A stretch of 64,000 nucleotides of DNA from Caproicibacter sp046707225 (lineage in GTDB: Bacteria > Bacillota > Clostridia > Oscillospirales > Acutalibacteraceae). The notes beneath the pieces were generated by a model that saw only the letters and a list, made by a program, of their open reading frames with translations, had not been told where the DNA came from and ran no database searches. The DNA lies in the NCBI RefSeq assembly GCF_046707225.1, contig NZ_JBJKOP010000036.1, positions 1 through 64,000 on the forward strand. The letters are read 5' to 3'. Numbering within the stretch: the first letter of the stretch is position 1; every line of letters starts with the position of its first letter. Shown one piece after another: positions 15,596 through 25,635 of the stretch. The position numbers were made by a program, and so were the translations under genes.

Positions 15596-16456
15596 ATGGA
15601 ATTTTTAATCGTAACCGGACTTTCCGGAGCCGGAAAATCCCGCGCGATGGACGCGCTGGAGGACATCGGTTTCTACTGTGCGGACAATATTCCCCCAAAA
15701 CTGATCCCGACCTTTTATGAGCTTTCCAGACAGGCAAAGGGAACCCTCTCGCATGTCGCGGTTGTGACGGATATCCGGGGAGGCGACATGTTTTCCAGCC
15801 TTCTGGAAACGCTGGATCAGATGAACTCCGACGGCAAGGATTACAAAGTGCTTTTCTTGGACGCGAACGATTATGTTCTGGTCAACCGGTTTAAAGAAAC
15901 ACGGCGCAAGCACCCGCTTGCCGACAATTGTCTTGGCTCTCTGGATCAGGCGGTCCGGCTGGAACGCGATGTGCTTCGGCTTGTGAAGGAACGGGCGGAT
16001 TATGTCATAGACACTTCTCTGCTTTCTCCCGCGCAGCTGAAAAAGCGGATTTCCGGTCTGTTTCTGGGGGATGCTTCCGACGCGCTGATGATCCACTGTA
16101 TTTCCTTTGGGTTCAAATACGGCGTGCCGGCCGAGGCGGACCTTGTTTTTGACGTTCGCTGTCTTCCGAATCCCTATTATGTGGAGGAACTGAAAAATCT
16201 GACGGGGCTGGATGAACCGGTTCGCAGCTATGTCATGAAATGGGACCAGACGAAGGGTTTTGTCCGGCGGTTCCTGGACCTCATCGACTATATGATACCG
16301 CTCTACTGCGGAGAAGGAAAAAGCCAGCTTGTCATTGCAATAGGCTGCACCGGCGGGCACCACCGTTCCGTAACGCTCGCGGAGCTTCTCTACAATCATT
16401 TGCTGCAGCAGAACCTGCGGACAAGCGTCAACCACCGGGATATCCAGAAACAATAA
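15596..16456 (+). CDS. rapZ: RNase adapter / nucleotide-binding protein RapZ
   Basis: A 286-residue P-loop protein. Walker A is TGLSGAGKS at residues ~7-15, then the N-terminal family block EDIGFYCADNIPP, and the C-terminal domain with GHHRSV. In E. coli RapZ senses GlcN6P and controls glmS; the Gram-positive role (YvcJ) is less clear. ATG 15596 has GGAGGAG 3 nt upstream, closer than usual; the frame extends into murB but lacks a better site. In order with whiA as in most Firmicutes. Confidence 0.94.
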   Translation: MEFLIVTGLSGAGKSRAMDALEDIGFYCADNIPPKLIPTFYELSRQAKGTLSHVAVVTDIRGGDMFSSLLETLDQMNSDGKDYKVLFLDANDYVLVNRFKETRRKHPLADNCLGSLDQAVRLERDVLRLVKERADYVIDTSLLSPAQLKKRISGLFLGDASDALMIHCISFGFKYGVPAEADLVFDVRCLPNPYYVEELKNLTGLDEPVRSYVMKWDQTKGFVRRFLDLIDYMIPLYCGEGKSQLVIAIGCTGGHHRSVTLAELLYNHLLQQNLRTSVNHRDIQKQ

Positions 16457-16472
16457 AATTCGGGAGGAAGCC

Positions 16473-17411
16473 ATGTCGTTTTCTTCGAATACCAAAACAG
16501 AATTGTGCCGCATCCAGGCGGCGGACTGCTGCCGAAAAGCGGAATGTTACGGCCTTCTGCTTTTTGGCAGATGTTTTTCGGCGCAGTCCATCACTTTGAC
16601 GACGGAGAGCAAAGAGACGGCCAGACGCGCCGCGGAGCTAACGGCCGGAATAACCGGCGCCTTTGCGGATGTGTCCGTATCGCCGCGCAAAGGAGACCGG
16701 AGAAGCGCCTATACGGTTTCGGTTCCCGGGGAAAATCAGATTGAGCATGTGCTTAATCAACTTGGTCATACCGGCAGGGAAATCAGCCTGCGGATCAACC
16801 TTGCCAATCTGGAAAATGATTGCTGCCGCTCCGCCTTTCTGCGGGGAGCGTTCCTTTCCTGCGGTACTGTTACCGACCCATCCAGGGATTACCGGCTGGA
16901 ATTTGTGGTTCCTTACCGAAACCTGGCCCGCGACCTCACCGCGTTTCTGGCAGACATTTTCGAACTGGATGTAAACCCGGGAATGCTGAACCGAAAGGGC
17001 TCGTACGTTGTTTATCTGAAGGGGAGCGAACATGTTTCAGATTTGCTGACGTTCCTTGGGGCCGGAAACGCCGCCATGGAGCTGATTCAGGTTCGCATGC
17101 TCAAAGAAGTCCGGAACAATGTCAACCGAAAGACGAATTTTGAAGCTGCCAATATTGAAAAAACCGCTTCCGCCGCCGCGGGACAGCTGATGGCGCTGAA
17201 AAAGATACTTGCGGGCGGCGGTGTATCGGCACTGCCGGAGGAACTGAGGGAACTGGCGATTCTGCGATACCGGAATCCGGATTTGTCGCTGCGGGAGCTG
17301 GGGCAGAAGCTGGACCCGCCGCTGAGCCGCTCCGGGGTCAATCACAGGCTCCGCCGAATGATGGAACTTGCGGATTGTCTGCCGGCGACAGAAGGTGAGA
17401 GCCATGATTGA
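16473..17411 (+). CDS. whiA: DNA-binding protein WhiA
   Basis: A 312-residue protein with an N-terminal degenerate LAGLIDADG homing-endonuclease-like fold (FLRGAFLSCGTVTDPSRDYRLEF) and a C-terminal helix-turn-helix (LRELGQKLDPPLSRSGVNHRLRRM). WhiA is linked to cell division and chromosome segregation in Bacillus and to sporulation in Streptomyces. GGAGGAAGCC precedes the ATG. Its 3' end overlaps the next gene by 8 nt. Confidence 0.95.
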   Translation: MSFSSNTKTELCRIQAADCCRKAECYGLLLFGRCFSAQSITLTTESKETARRAAELTAGITGAFADVSVSPRKGDRRSAYTVSVPGENQIEHVLNQLGHTGREISLRINLANLENDCCRSAFLRGAFLSCGTVTDPSRDYRLEFVVPYRNLARDLTAFLADIFELDVNPGMLNRKGSYVVYLKGSEHVSDLLTFLGAGNAAMELIQVRMLKEVRNNVNRKTNFEAANIEKTASAAAGQLMALKKILAGGGVSALPEELRELAILRYRNPDLSLRELGQKLDPPLSRSGVNHRLRRMMELADCLPATEGESHD

Positions 17412-18108
17412 TCTTAATAAGGAACTGAGAGAAATTCTTTTTTCAGAGGGCGCGGAGCTTGCGGGCGTCGGCAGCCTGGCCGCCGCAGCCCCGGAGGAAC
17501 TGCCATTCGGCGTGTCGGTCGCCGTATCGCTTTCGGCGGAGGTGATCGCCTCGCTTCCGAACGGCCCTGCGGGAATTTACTACGACGCTTATTTTGAGCT
17601 GAACCGACGATTGGACCGAATTGTGACAGCAGGCGCGGATTACCTGACCAGAAGCGGATACCGGGCACATGCTCAGACGACATCGGCGGTCAGGGAATTC
17701 GGAAATTATCGCACCGCGCTTCCCCATAAAACGGTTGCAACGCGCGCGGGAATCGGCTGGATCGGGAAATGTGCGCTGCTGGTAACAGAGCAATTCGGTC
17801 CGGCGGTTCGTCTGTCGTCCCTGACGACGGATGCTCCTCTTTCCTGTGCCGAACCGATTGACGAATCCTGCTGCGGGCCCTGCACGGCCTGCGGGCGGGC
17901 CTGCCCCGGACATGCGGTTTCCGGCAGACTCTGGCACGTCGGCATGGACCGGGACGAATTCTTTGATCCGTTGGCCTGCCGCAAGGCCGCGAGAGAGCTG
18001 GCGGCAGAGAAGCTTCACCAGGAAATTACGCTTTGCGGCCGGTGTATTGCGGCCTGTCCATATACGAAACGGTATCTGAACCGCATGCGGAACGAACCTG
18101 CACGATAA
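17404..18108 (+). CDS. Short QueG-like double 4Fe-4S protein
   Basis: A 234-residue relative of epoxyqueuosine reductase (COG1600). Two ferredoxin-type motifs are clear: CCGPCTACGRACP and CGRCIAACPYT. The mid-region FGNYRTALPHKTVATRAGIGWIGK matches the cobalamin-binding region of QueG. It is much shorter than QueG (about 380 residues) and lacks the C-terminal HEAT-like repeats, so the tRNA function is uncertain. The ATG at 17404 overlaps the whiA end, so the two are coupled. Confidence 0.75.
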   Translation: MIDLNKELREILFSEGAELAGVGSLAAAAPEELPFGVSVAVSLSAEVIASLPNGPAGIYYDAYFELNRRLDRIVTAGADYLTRSGYRAHAQTTSAVREFGNYRTALPHKTVATRAGIGWIGKCALLVTEQFGPAVRLSSLTTDAPLSCAEPIDESCCGPCTACGRACPGHAVSGRLWHVGMDRDEFFDPLACRKAARELAAEKLHQEITLCGRCIAACPYTKRYLNRMRNEPAR

Positions 18109-18135
18109 ATTTTAAAAGTAAGGAGGAGGGGCGTT

Positions 18136-21100
18136 TTGTTCGTCCATCTGCATGTACACAGTGAATACAGCCTTCTGGACGGAGCCTGCCGCATCAAACG
18201 GCTGGTCGATACCGCGGCGGAGCGCGGCGCCCCGGCGGTCGCGGTGACGGACCACGGCGTCATGTACGGTGCGGTCGACTTTTACAGAGCCGCGAAAAAG
18301 CGGGGGATTAAGCCGATTATCGGCTGTGAAGTATATGTTGCGCAGCGCACCCGTTTGGACCGGGTTCACGGTTTGGATTCCGAACACCGGCATCTGGTTC
18401 TGCTTTGCGAGAACAACACCGGCTATCAGAATCTGATCGCTCTGGTTTCCCGTTCGTGGACGGAGGGCTTTTACTCCAAGCCGCGCGTCGATTTTGAACT
18501 GCTCCGGCAGTACCATGAAGGACTGATTGCCCTCTCTGCGTGTCTGGCAGGTGAAATCCCGCGTAATTTGACCGCGGGCGATTATGACGGGGCAAAGTCT
18601 GCCGCTCTGCGGTACGAAGAAATTTTTGGCAGGGGAAACTTTTATCTGGAGCTTCAGGATCACGGACTGCGGGAGCAGAAGCTGGTGAACCCCTCCATCC
18701 GACAAATTTCCCGGGAAACAGGAATCCCACTTGTGATGACAAACGACTGCCATTATATCAGCCCGCAGGACAGCGCGATGCATCACATCCTGCTTTGCAT
18801 TCAGACAAACCACACCGTTGAGGACAAGGACGGAATGGAGTTCGGAAGCGATCAGTTTTATTTTAAAACGGAAGAGGAGATGCGCGCACTGTTTCCGGAT
18901 TGCCCGGAAGCGGCGGACAACACCGTGAAAATCGCGGAACGCTGCAACGTGGAGTTCGAGTTCGGCAAAACGAAGCTGCCCCGGTTTGAGACCCCGAACG
19001 GGCAGGAGAACACCGCATATTTCCGCGAGCGGTGCTATGAGGGTTTGCACCGGCATTATGGGGAGCACCCGGATCAGACCATCGTGGATCGCCTGGAATA
19101 TGAGCTGGGCACCATCGAAAAAATGGGCTATGTCAACTACTATCTGATTGTTCACGACTTTGTGCGCTATGCGAAAGAGGCCGGAATCCCCGTCGGCCCG
19201 GGCAGGGGGTCCGGCGCGGGAAGTCTTGCCGCCTATTGCATCGGGATCACGGGAATCGACCCGATCCGATACAATCTGCTGTTCGAACGGTTCCTGAATC
19301 CGGAACGCGTCTCCATGCCGGACTTCGACATCGATTTTTCGGATGAGCGCAGGCCTGAGATGATCGATTATGTGGTGCGGAAATACGGCGCGGATCACGT
19401 TGCACAGATCGTGACGTTCGGAACCATGGCGGCCCGCGGTTCCATCCGGGACGTCGGACGGGCGATGGCGATTCCTTACGCGCAGGTGGATACCATTGCG
19501 AAGCTGGTTCCGTCGGAGCCGAACATTACGCTGGACAAGGCCCTGCAGGCTTCCGGCGAATTCCGGCAGCGGTACGATACGGATCCGCAGGTGCACGCGC
19601 TGATCGACATGGCCCGTCAGCTGGAGGGCATGCCGCGCAACGCCTCTACGCACGCCGCCGGCGTGGTAATCACGGACCGGCCGGTTGCTGAGTATGTCCC
19701 GCTTGCAAAAAACGGGGAGTCTATTGTCACCCAGTACACAATGACGACGCTGGAGGAGCTCGGCCTTTTAAAGATGGATTTTCTCGGGCTGAGGAACCTT
19801 TCCGTGATTCACGACGCGGAAGAGATGATCGCGGAAAAACAGCCCGGGTTCAGAATGGAGGACATCCCGCTTGATGATCCTGAGGTTTACCGAATGCTCT
19901 CCGAGGGAAAGACGGACGGCGTGTTTCAGTTTGAATCCGGGGGAATGCGGAATGTGATCGCGCAGCTCGGGCCGGAAAAGATCGAGGATCTGATCGCCGT
20001 GATCTCGCTTTACCGGCCGGGGCCGATGGAGTCGATTCCGCGCTATATTGAAAACCGGCACAATCCCGCCAAGGTGACTTACCGACATCCGCTTTTAAAG
20101 GGAATTCTGGACGTTACCTACGGCTGCATTGTGTACCAGGAACAGGTGATGCAGGTTTTTCGCACCCTTGCGGGCTACTCGCTCGGCAGAGCGGATATCG
20201 TTCGCCGCGCGATGAGCAAAAAGAAGAAAGACGTAATGGAACGGGAACGCGAAATCTTTCTGCACGGCCTGTTGGATGAAAACGGAAATGTGGAGGTGGA
20301 AGGCTGCGCGCGGCGCGGCGTCGACGAGCAAACGGCGCGGGCGGTGTTCAGCGAAATGGAGAGCTTTGCCTCCTATGCGTTCAATAAATCGCACGCGGCG
20401 GCCTATGCCTTTCTCAGCTATCAGACCGCATGGCTCAAATGCCATTACCCCCGCCAGTATATGGCCGCGCTGATGACCAGCGTGCTGGACAACAACAATA
20501 AGCTCTCCGCTTATATCGCCGAATGCCTTCGCCTGGAAATCCGCGTGCTGCCGCCCCATGTCAATGAAAGCGCCGCCGGATTTACCGTATCCGGAAAAGA
20601 TATTCGTTTCGGCCTGCTGGCGGTGCGAAACCTCGGGCGCGGATTCATCGACGGACTTGTAAGCGAGCGGGAGGAGCAGGGAAAATTCAGGTCCTTCTTT
20701 GATTTTGTCCGCCGCGTGTATGACGGTATGAACCGCAGAACCTTGGAAAGCCTAATTAAATGCGGGGCGCTGGACGGCCTCGGTTCCAACCGTAGGCAAA
20801 TGCTTTCCGGCTCCGATTCCGTTCTCGACTACCTTGACGCCGATAAAAAGCGGAATGTGGAGGGGCAAATCGGTTTTTTCGATTCCTCCGCGAAGAACGG
20901 GACGGATGAATTCAGGCTGGACGACCTGCCGGACCTTCCGGCTTCCGACAAGCTTTCGATGGAGAAAGAGGTTACCGGTCTTTATTTGTCCGGACATCCG
21001 ATGGCGGAGTACGCGGATGCGTATGAGAAACTGCACGCGACGCGGCTCAGCGACGTGCTGGAGGGCGCGCAGGACGGCAGCGGCGCGATGAAAGACGGGC

Positions 21101-21615
21101 AGCGGATTACCGTGCTCGGAATCCTGACCAAGGTTCGTGTCAAAGTGACCAAAAGTGACAGCACGATGGCCTTCGCGACAGTGGAGGACATGTTCGGTTC
21201 GTTGGAAATGCTGGTGTTTCCAAGAACCCTTTCCGAATACGCGGAATGGATTGCGGAGGGAAAGATCCTTCTGATCCAGGCGCATGTCAGTGTCCGCGAG
21301 GACGAAGATCCCAAGCTGATCTGCGAATCCGTCAAACCGGCTTCTCCCGCGCCGGGCAAAGCCGGCCGGTCTTCCGGCAGAACAAGTCCGCCGGGCCTGT
21401 ATTTAAAGGTGCCGGGAGAAGACAGTCCGCAGTATGAGAAAGCGAAAAAGTATCTTGCCGTTTTTGACGGTTCCACTCCGCTGTATGTTTTTTTTGCGGA
21501 TTCTCGCCGGCTGTTTCATGCGCCGCTTTCCATGCGTGTCGGTTTGAATGATGTTCTGCTTCGTGAGCTGAAAAAGCTGCTTGGCGAAAAAAATGTAGCA
21601 ATTGTGGAGGATTAG
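18136..21615 (+). CDS. dnaE: DNA polymerase III subunit alpha, DnaE type
   Basis: A 1159-residue C-family replicative polymerase. Domains: N-terminal PHP (HLHVHSEYSLLDG, VTDHG; residues ~1-200), catalytic palm with PGRGSGAGSL and the metal-binding aspartates in PDFDIDF near residue 395, fingers (AMSKKKKDVM), tandem helix-hairpin-helix region, and an OB fold near residue 985-1040. The length and order fit DnaE rather than PolC (no exonuclease insert). TTG 18136 follows AGGAGGAGGG. Ends about 125 bp before pfkA. Confidence 0.96.
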   Translation: MFVHLHVHSEYSLLDGACRIKRLVDTAAERGAPAVAVTDHGVMYGAVDFYRAAKKRGIKPIIGCEVYVAQRTRLDRVHGLDSEHRHLVLLCENNTGYQNLIALVSRSWTEGFYSKPRVDFELLRQYHEGLIALSACLAGEIPRNLTAGDYDGAKSAALRYEEIFGRGNFYLELQDHGLREQKLVNPSIRQISRETGIPLVMTNDCHYISPQDSAMHHILLCIQTNHTVEDKDGMEFGSDQFYFKTEEEMRALFPDCPEAADNTVKIAERCNVEFEFGKTKLPRFETPNGQENTAYFRERCYEGLHRHYGEHPDQTIVDRLEYELGTIEKMGYVNYYLIVHDFVRYAKEAGIPVGPGRGSGAGSLAAYCIGITGIDPIRYNLLFERFLNPERVSMPDFDIDFSDERRPEMIDYVVRKYGADHVAQIVTFGTMAARGSIRDVGRAMAIPYAQVDTIAKLVPSEPNITLDKALQASGEFRQRYDTDPQVHALIDMARQLEGMPRNASTHAAGVVITDRPVAEYVPLAKNGESIVTQYTMTTLEELGLLKMDFLGLRNLSVIHDAEEMIAEKQPGFRMEDIPLDDPEVYRMLSEGKTDGVFQFESGGMRNVIAQLGPEKIEDLIAVISLYRPGPMESIPRYIENRHNPAKVTYRHPLLKGILDVTYGCIVYQEQVMQVFRTLAGYSLGRADIVRRAMSKKKKDVMEREREIFLHGLLDENGNVEVEGCARRGVDEQTARAVFSEMESFASYAFNKSHAAAYAFLSYQTAWLKCHYPRQYMAALMTSVLDNNNKLSAYIAECLRLEIRVLPPHVNESAAGFTVSGKDIRFGLLAVRNLGRGFIDGLVSEREEQGKFRSFFDFVRRVYDGMNRRTLESLIKCGALDGLGSNRRQMLSGSDSVLDYLDADKKRNVEGQIGFFDSSAKNGTDEFRLDDLPDLPASDKLSMEKEVTGLYLSGHPMAEYADAYEKLHATRLSDVLEGAQDGSGAMKDGQRITVLGILTKVRVKVTKSDSTMAFATVEDMFGSLEMLVFPRTLSEYAEWIAEGKILLIQAHVSVREDEDPKLICESVKPASPAPGKAGRSSGRTSPPGLYLKVPGEDSPQYEKAKKYLAVFDGSTPLYVFFADSRRLFHAPLSMRVGLNDVLLRELKKLLGEKNVAIVED

Positions 21616-21659
21616 AAACAATTATCCATATAACGGAAACTTCTGTCCATATCTTTCGG

Positions 21660-21689
21660 TTGATAACGGCGGCTCCTTTCGATTATAAT
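21660..21689 (+). promoter_or_regulatory. pfkA promoter
   Basis: TTGATA, 18 bp, TATAAT; start near 21696. Confidence 0.75.
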
Positions 21690-21742
21690 AACTATAGAGA
21701 CATAAAGATTTGTAGTTTACGTTAATTTGGAGGGATTTGAAT

Positions 21743-22711
21743 ATGTCTTCAAAGGCAATCGCCGTCTTGACGAGCGGCGGAGACGCGCCCGGCATGAATG
21801 CTGCCGTGCGTGCGGTTGTTCGTACGGGCCTGTCCCACGGCGTGAGGGTAATGGGAATTCAGCGCGGATTTAACGGTCTTCTCAGCGGAGAAGTTGTTGA
21901 GATGAATCTAAGGAGCGTTTCTGATATTATCCACCGCGGGGGTACTATTTTATATACGGCCCGCAGTCCGGAATTCAATACGCCCGCAGGTGTTCAGCAG
22001 GCGGCTTCCACCTGCCGCAGTCTTGGAATCGACGGAGTAGTGGTAATCGGCGGTGACGGTTCGTTCCGCGGAGCAAGGGATTTGACGGAGTCCGGAATCC
22101 GCTGCATCGGAATTCCGGGGACTATCGACAACGACATTGCTTCCAGCGAGTACACCATCGGGTTCGACACGGCGATGAATACCGCCGTCCAAATGGTGGA
22201 CCGGCTCAGGGATACAATGGAGTCGCACGACCGCTGCAGCGTTGTGCAGGTCATGGGCCGCCGATGCGGAGATATCGCTCTGCAGACGGGTATTGCGGTT
22301 GGCGCCACAAGCATTCTTGTTCCGGAGGTTCCGTACGATTTTCAGAAAGATATTATCGACCGCATGCGCTTTACCCAGAAAACAGGGAAAAAGCATTTTA
22401 TCATCATTGTTGCGGAGGGCGTCGGGGGAGTCGAAAAACTGGCGCAGGACATTCAGGAGGCCACCGGCATTGAATCCAGAGCAACCATCCTCGGCCATGT
22501 TCAGCGCGGCGGATCGCCGACACTGCGCGACCGTGTGGTCGGCAGCGAAATGGGTTCCGTTGCGGCGACTCTGCTTTACAAGGGCAAGGGGAACCGCGTA
22601 ATTGTAATGCAGGGTGGCAAAATTGTGGATCTGGATATTTCTGAAGCGCTTAACATGAAGCGCGTATTTGACAAAAACCTGTATGAGATTGCGCATCGCA
22701 TTTCTATCTGA
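21743..22711 (+). CDS. pfkA: ATP-dependent 6-phosphofructokinase
   Basis: A 322-residue glycolytic enzyme that phosphorylates fructose 6-phosphate. Motifs: TSGGDAPGMNAAVR (ATP site), GGDGSFRGA, the catalytic loop GTIDNDI, MGRRCGDIALQTGIA and GHVQRGGSPTLRDR. Gly in GGDGS marks the ATP-dependent rather than PPi-dependent type. ATG 21743 lies 8 nt after GGAGGG. It has its own promoter and terminator. Confidence 0.96.
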   Translation: MSSKAIAVLTSGGDAPGMNAAVRAVVRTGLSHGVRVMGIQRGFNGLLSGEVVEMNLRSVSDIIHRGGTILYTARSPEFNTPAGVQQAASTCRSLGIDGVVVIGGDGSFRGARDLTESGIRCIGIPGTIDNDIASSEYTIGFDTAMNTAVQMVDRLRDTMESHDRCSVVQVMGRRCGDIALQTGIAVGATSILVPEVPYDFQKDIIDRMRFTQKTGKKHFIIIVAEGVGGVEKLAQDIQEATGIESRATILGHVQRGGSPTLRDRVVGSEMGSVAATLLYKGKGNRVIVMQGGKIVDLDISEALNMKRVFDKNLYEIAHRISI

Positions 22712-22728
22712 GAAAGAAGACACAGTAA

Positions 22729-22763
22729 ACGGACTCCGCTATTTTGGGCGGAGTCCGTTTTTT
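22729..22763 (+). terminator. Bidirectional terminator between pfkA and BofC-domain gene
   Basis: ACGGACTCCGC and GCGGAGTCCGT form an 11-bp stem over an 8-nt loop, then TTTTT. Confidence 0.92.
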
Positions 22764-22770
22764 CCTGCCG

Positions 22771-23157
22771 TCAGCCCTCGTAGTCTTCAATCACACGGGT
22801 GAGCTCTGCGGTGCCCCTAGCCTGTATGCCGTCGTGAAGAAGCTTTTGGTCCTCTTCGGGAAAGATATTTACGTCGATGTCAATTTCTTCGAAGGGGTGC
22901 TTGTCCCCTTCACGGAATACCCCAATGTGCCCGTCATATTCTCTGACAATATATAAATCCTCGTTCTGTCTGCTTGCTGCGGCGATAATAGCGCTGCTTT
23001 CTTGACTTGAAGGCTCAATTGAGGTAAAATTACTTGACGCGGTCGAATCGGGCGCGGAGCTTGATCCGGACTGCCGGTTCCGATGCGGAAGCCCCAAAAC
23101 GACCAAAACAGTCAGCAGGGCAATCACGCAGAGCAGGAGCATAGAAGTTTTTTTCAA
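22771..23157 (-). CDS. BofC C-terminal-domain membrane-anchored protein
   Basis: A 128-residue protein with an N-terminal membrane segment (LLLCVIALLTVLVVLG), a Ser-rich linker, then about 60 residues matching the BofC C-terminal domain (YIVREYDGHIGVFREGD... ARGTAELTRVIEDYEG). BofC in Bacillus is an intermembrane-space regulator of SpoIVB during sporulation; here only the C-terminal domain is evident. TTG 23157 has AGAGGTGA upstream; a GTG three codons earlier overlaps that site. Confidence 0.7.
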   Translation of the reverse strand: MKKTSMLLLCVIALLTVLVVLGLPHRNRQSGSSSAPDSTASSNFTSIEPSSQESSAIIAAASRQNEDLYIVREYDGHIGVFREGDKHPFEEIDIDVNIFPEEDQKLLHDGIQARGTAELTRVIEDYEG

Positions 23158-23253
23158 ATAGATCACCTCTGTGAATATTATTTGAAAAATTTGGTAACTT
23201 ATTCATTCGATTGAAAAAACAGCAAATATTATGATATAAGGGAGGTGGTATGG

Positions 23254-25635
23254 ATGAGAAAAACCGACATCAGTAAATATGCTGGCGGTCGGAACGTGGG
23301 CAAGGAAAGCGTTTCAACCGCTAAATCTGTTTTTAAAATGATTCTTCGGTGCATAACAACGGTAATTACCGTTCTTGTGATCGCGGGGACCATTGTTTCC
23401 GTGTCTCTTTTTTCGTACATTTACAGCATGAAGGATGAATCGGTTGATTACGATCTGCACAAGCTGCAGCTCAACTATACCAGTTTTATTTATGTGAACG
23501 GGCCAAACGACGACGCGTCGAATCCTGTAAAATATCAAAGCCTGTACAGCAGCGAAAATCGTGTCTGGGTGGATTACGATAAAATTCCGAAGGCAATGAA
23601 GGATGCGATCGTTGCCATTGAGGACAAGCGTTTCTGGGAGCATAAGGGGGTCGACTGGAAGCGGACTTTCGGCGCGGCCTTTAATCTTTTCGACATTTTT
23701 CAGTCCAACGGCGGCAGCTACGGCGGCTCGACGATTACCCAGCAGCTGATTAAAAATATTACGGGTGACAATGAGGTCAGCCTGACGCGCAAGGTGAAGG
23801 AAATTTTCCGCGCGCTTAATCTGGAAAAAAAATATTCCAAAGGAGAGATCCTTGGCGCTTATTTGAACGTCGTCCCTTTCGGAAGCGGATGCAACGGCGT
23901 TCAGACTGCCGCAAATCTGTATTTCGGTAAGAACATTCAGGACTGCGATATCGCAGAGTGCGCGGCCATTGCGGGCATCACACAAAATCCTACGGCCTAT
24001 TCTCCGCTGACCCATCCCGAAAAAAACAAAGACCGTCAGCAGACGGTTTTGAAGGCAATGCACGACCAGGGAAAAATCACGGACGAAGAATATCAGGCAG
24101 CCATGAAGGAATCCGAAAACATGAAATTCGTCGGCAAGAAAGCCGAAGACGTTGTGGATGAAAACTCTGTCTGGAACTGGTATACGGAGGCAGTGTTTGA
24201 AGACGTTAAAAACAGCCTGATGGAAGCCTACAGCTGTTCTTCCGACAAAGCGATCGACATGATTTACCACGGGGGACTTAAAATATACTCCGCGGTGAAT
24301 TCGGACCTGCAAGAAACCGCGGAGAATGTTTTCAACGACGGAAAGACATTTCCCTCCTCTTACCCGAATCTTCAGGGCGGGTATGTCGCGATGGATTACA
24401 ATGGACGCGTTCTTGCGATTGTCGGTTCCAAGGGGAAAAAGGAAAGCAACCGTCTGTTCGACCTTGCGACCGATGCAAAGCGTCAGCCGGGGTCTTCCAT
24501 CAAGCCGCTTTCCGTTTACGGGCCGGCGGTAAACGCGGGTCTGATCAACTATTCTTCCCTTGTCAACGACGAACCGCTGCCAAACTGGAAGAACGGACAA
24601 CCGGGCCCGGCCAACTGGGACAATCAATACCATGGTATCATCACGGTGGAAAAAGCGCTGGAACAGTCATATAACGCGGCAACGGTGCAAATTGACAAAA
24701 TGCTCACCCCGAACGTCAGTTTCAACTTCCTGAGGGAAAAGCTCGGCTTTACGTCGCTGGAACCCGCCGACAACACGCTTGCAGCCATGGCGGTCGGTGG
24801 TATGACGCAGGGGATTACGGTAAAAGAAATGACGGCCGGATTCCAGATGTTTGGAAATGGCGGAAAATTTTATAAACCGTACACGTTTTATTATATACAG
24901 GATCACGACGGCAATGTGATTGTTGATAACCGGAACGAGGTTCCGGTTCAGTCCATATCCTCCTCGGCGGCGACCGTTGTGCACAAGCTTATGAACAATG
25001 TGATGGCGCATGGCACGGGTATTGCCGCGAACATCAGCGGATGGGACGTTTTCGGCAAAACGGGGACGACCAACGACAACAAGGACAGCTGGTTCGTCGG
25101 CGGGACCCCTTACGCGGTGGCCGGAGTCTGGACCGGTTACCGGACCCCGAAGGTTCTGACAAGATATGAAACGCCGGTTGCAAAAACCGTTTGGAAAACC
25201 ATTATGGCCAAGTACTTAAAGGGGAAGGAAAAGAAAGAATTCGATTTGGACAAGGACGTGCGTCCCTTCAAATTCTGCGTGGAAAGCGGCCTGCTGGCGA
25301 ATCCCGGTGTCTGCACGGAGACGAAAACCGGCTGGTATGATATCAACAATCTGCCGTCGACCTGTAATATAGACCACGGGGGCTCCGGTTCCGAAGCGGA
25401 AAGTTCCTCATCGACAGCCGGCAGTTCGCAGTCGACCGGCGAGTCGTCGCAACCCGGCAACTATTTTCCCGAGCTGCCCTCTCAGCAGCCGGATTCCGGC
25501 GCGGAATCGAATTCACCCTCTTCCAAAACCTCTTCGAAAGGGAATAAAAACAGCTCGAAAGCCTCTTCCCGGCAGGGCGTCTCAAAAGCGGACGATCAGT
25601 CGTGGCGACAGAACAGCATCAGCCCGGATCAATGA
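23254..25635 (+). CDS. Class A penicillin-binding protein (PBP1A family)
   Basis: A 793-residue bifunctional peptidoglycan synthase. One membrane anchor (residues ~30-55), glycosyltransferase 51 domain with EDKRFWEHKGVDWKRT and GGSTITQQLIKN, then the transpeptidase domain with SSIKPL (SxxK), SYN in EQSYNAATVQ and KTGTTN. The final ~80 residues are a Ser/Pro/Gln-rich low-complexity extracellular tail. ATG 23254 follows GGAGGTGG. Divergent from the BofC-domain gene across ~95 bp. Confidence 0.95.
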   Translation: MRKTDISKYAGGRNVGKESVSTAKSVFKMILRCITTVITVLVIAGTIVSVSLFSYIYSMKDESVDYDLHKLQLNYTSFIYVNGPNDDASNPVKYQSLYSSENRVWVDYDKIPKAMKDAIVAIEDKRFWEHKGVDWKRTFGAAFNLFDIFQSNGGSYGGSTITQQLIKNITGDNEVSLTRKVKEIFRALNLEKKYSKGEILGAYLNVVPFGSGCNGVQTAANLYFGKNIQDCDIAECAAIAGITQNPTAYSPLTHPEKNKDRQQTVLKAMHDQGKITDEEYQAAMKESENMKFVGKKAEDVVDENSVWNWYTEAVFEDVKNSLMEAYSCSSDKAIDMIYHGGLKIYSAVNSDLQETAENVFNDGKTFPSSYPNLQGGYVAMDYNGRVLAIVGSKGKKESNRLFDLATDAKRQPGSSIKPLSVYGPAVNAGLINYSSLVNDEPLPNWKNGQPGPANWDNQYHGIITVEKALEQSYNAATVQIDKMLTPNVSFNFLREKLGFTSLEPADNTLAAMAVGGMTQGITVKEMTAGFQMFGNGGKFYKPYTFYYIQDHDGNVIVDNRNEVPVQSISSSAATVVHKLMNNVMAHGTGIAANISGWDVFGKTGTTNDNKDSWFVGGTPYAVAGVWTGYRTPKVLTRYETPVAKTVWKTIMAKYLKGKEKKEFDLDKDVRPFKFCVESGLLANPGVCTETKTGWYDINNLPSTCNIDHGGSGSEAESSSSTAGSSQSTGESSQPGNYFPELPSQQPDSGAESNSPSSKTSSKGNKNSSKASSRQGVSKADDQSWRQNSISPDQ

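Noticed and set aside
18112..19653. 513-residue minus-strand frame under dnaE
   Set aside because: Mirrors the highly conserved polymerase and PHP domains; no start signal or domain of its own.
23314..24633. 439-residue minus-strand frame under the penicillin-binding protein
   Set aside because: Fully antisense to conserved GT51 and transpeptidase motifs.
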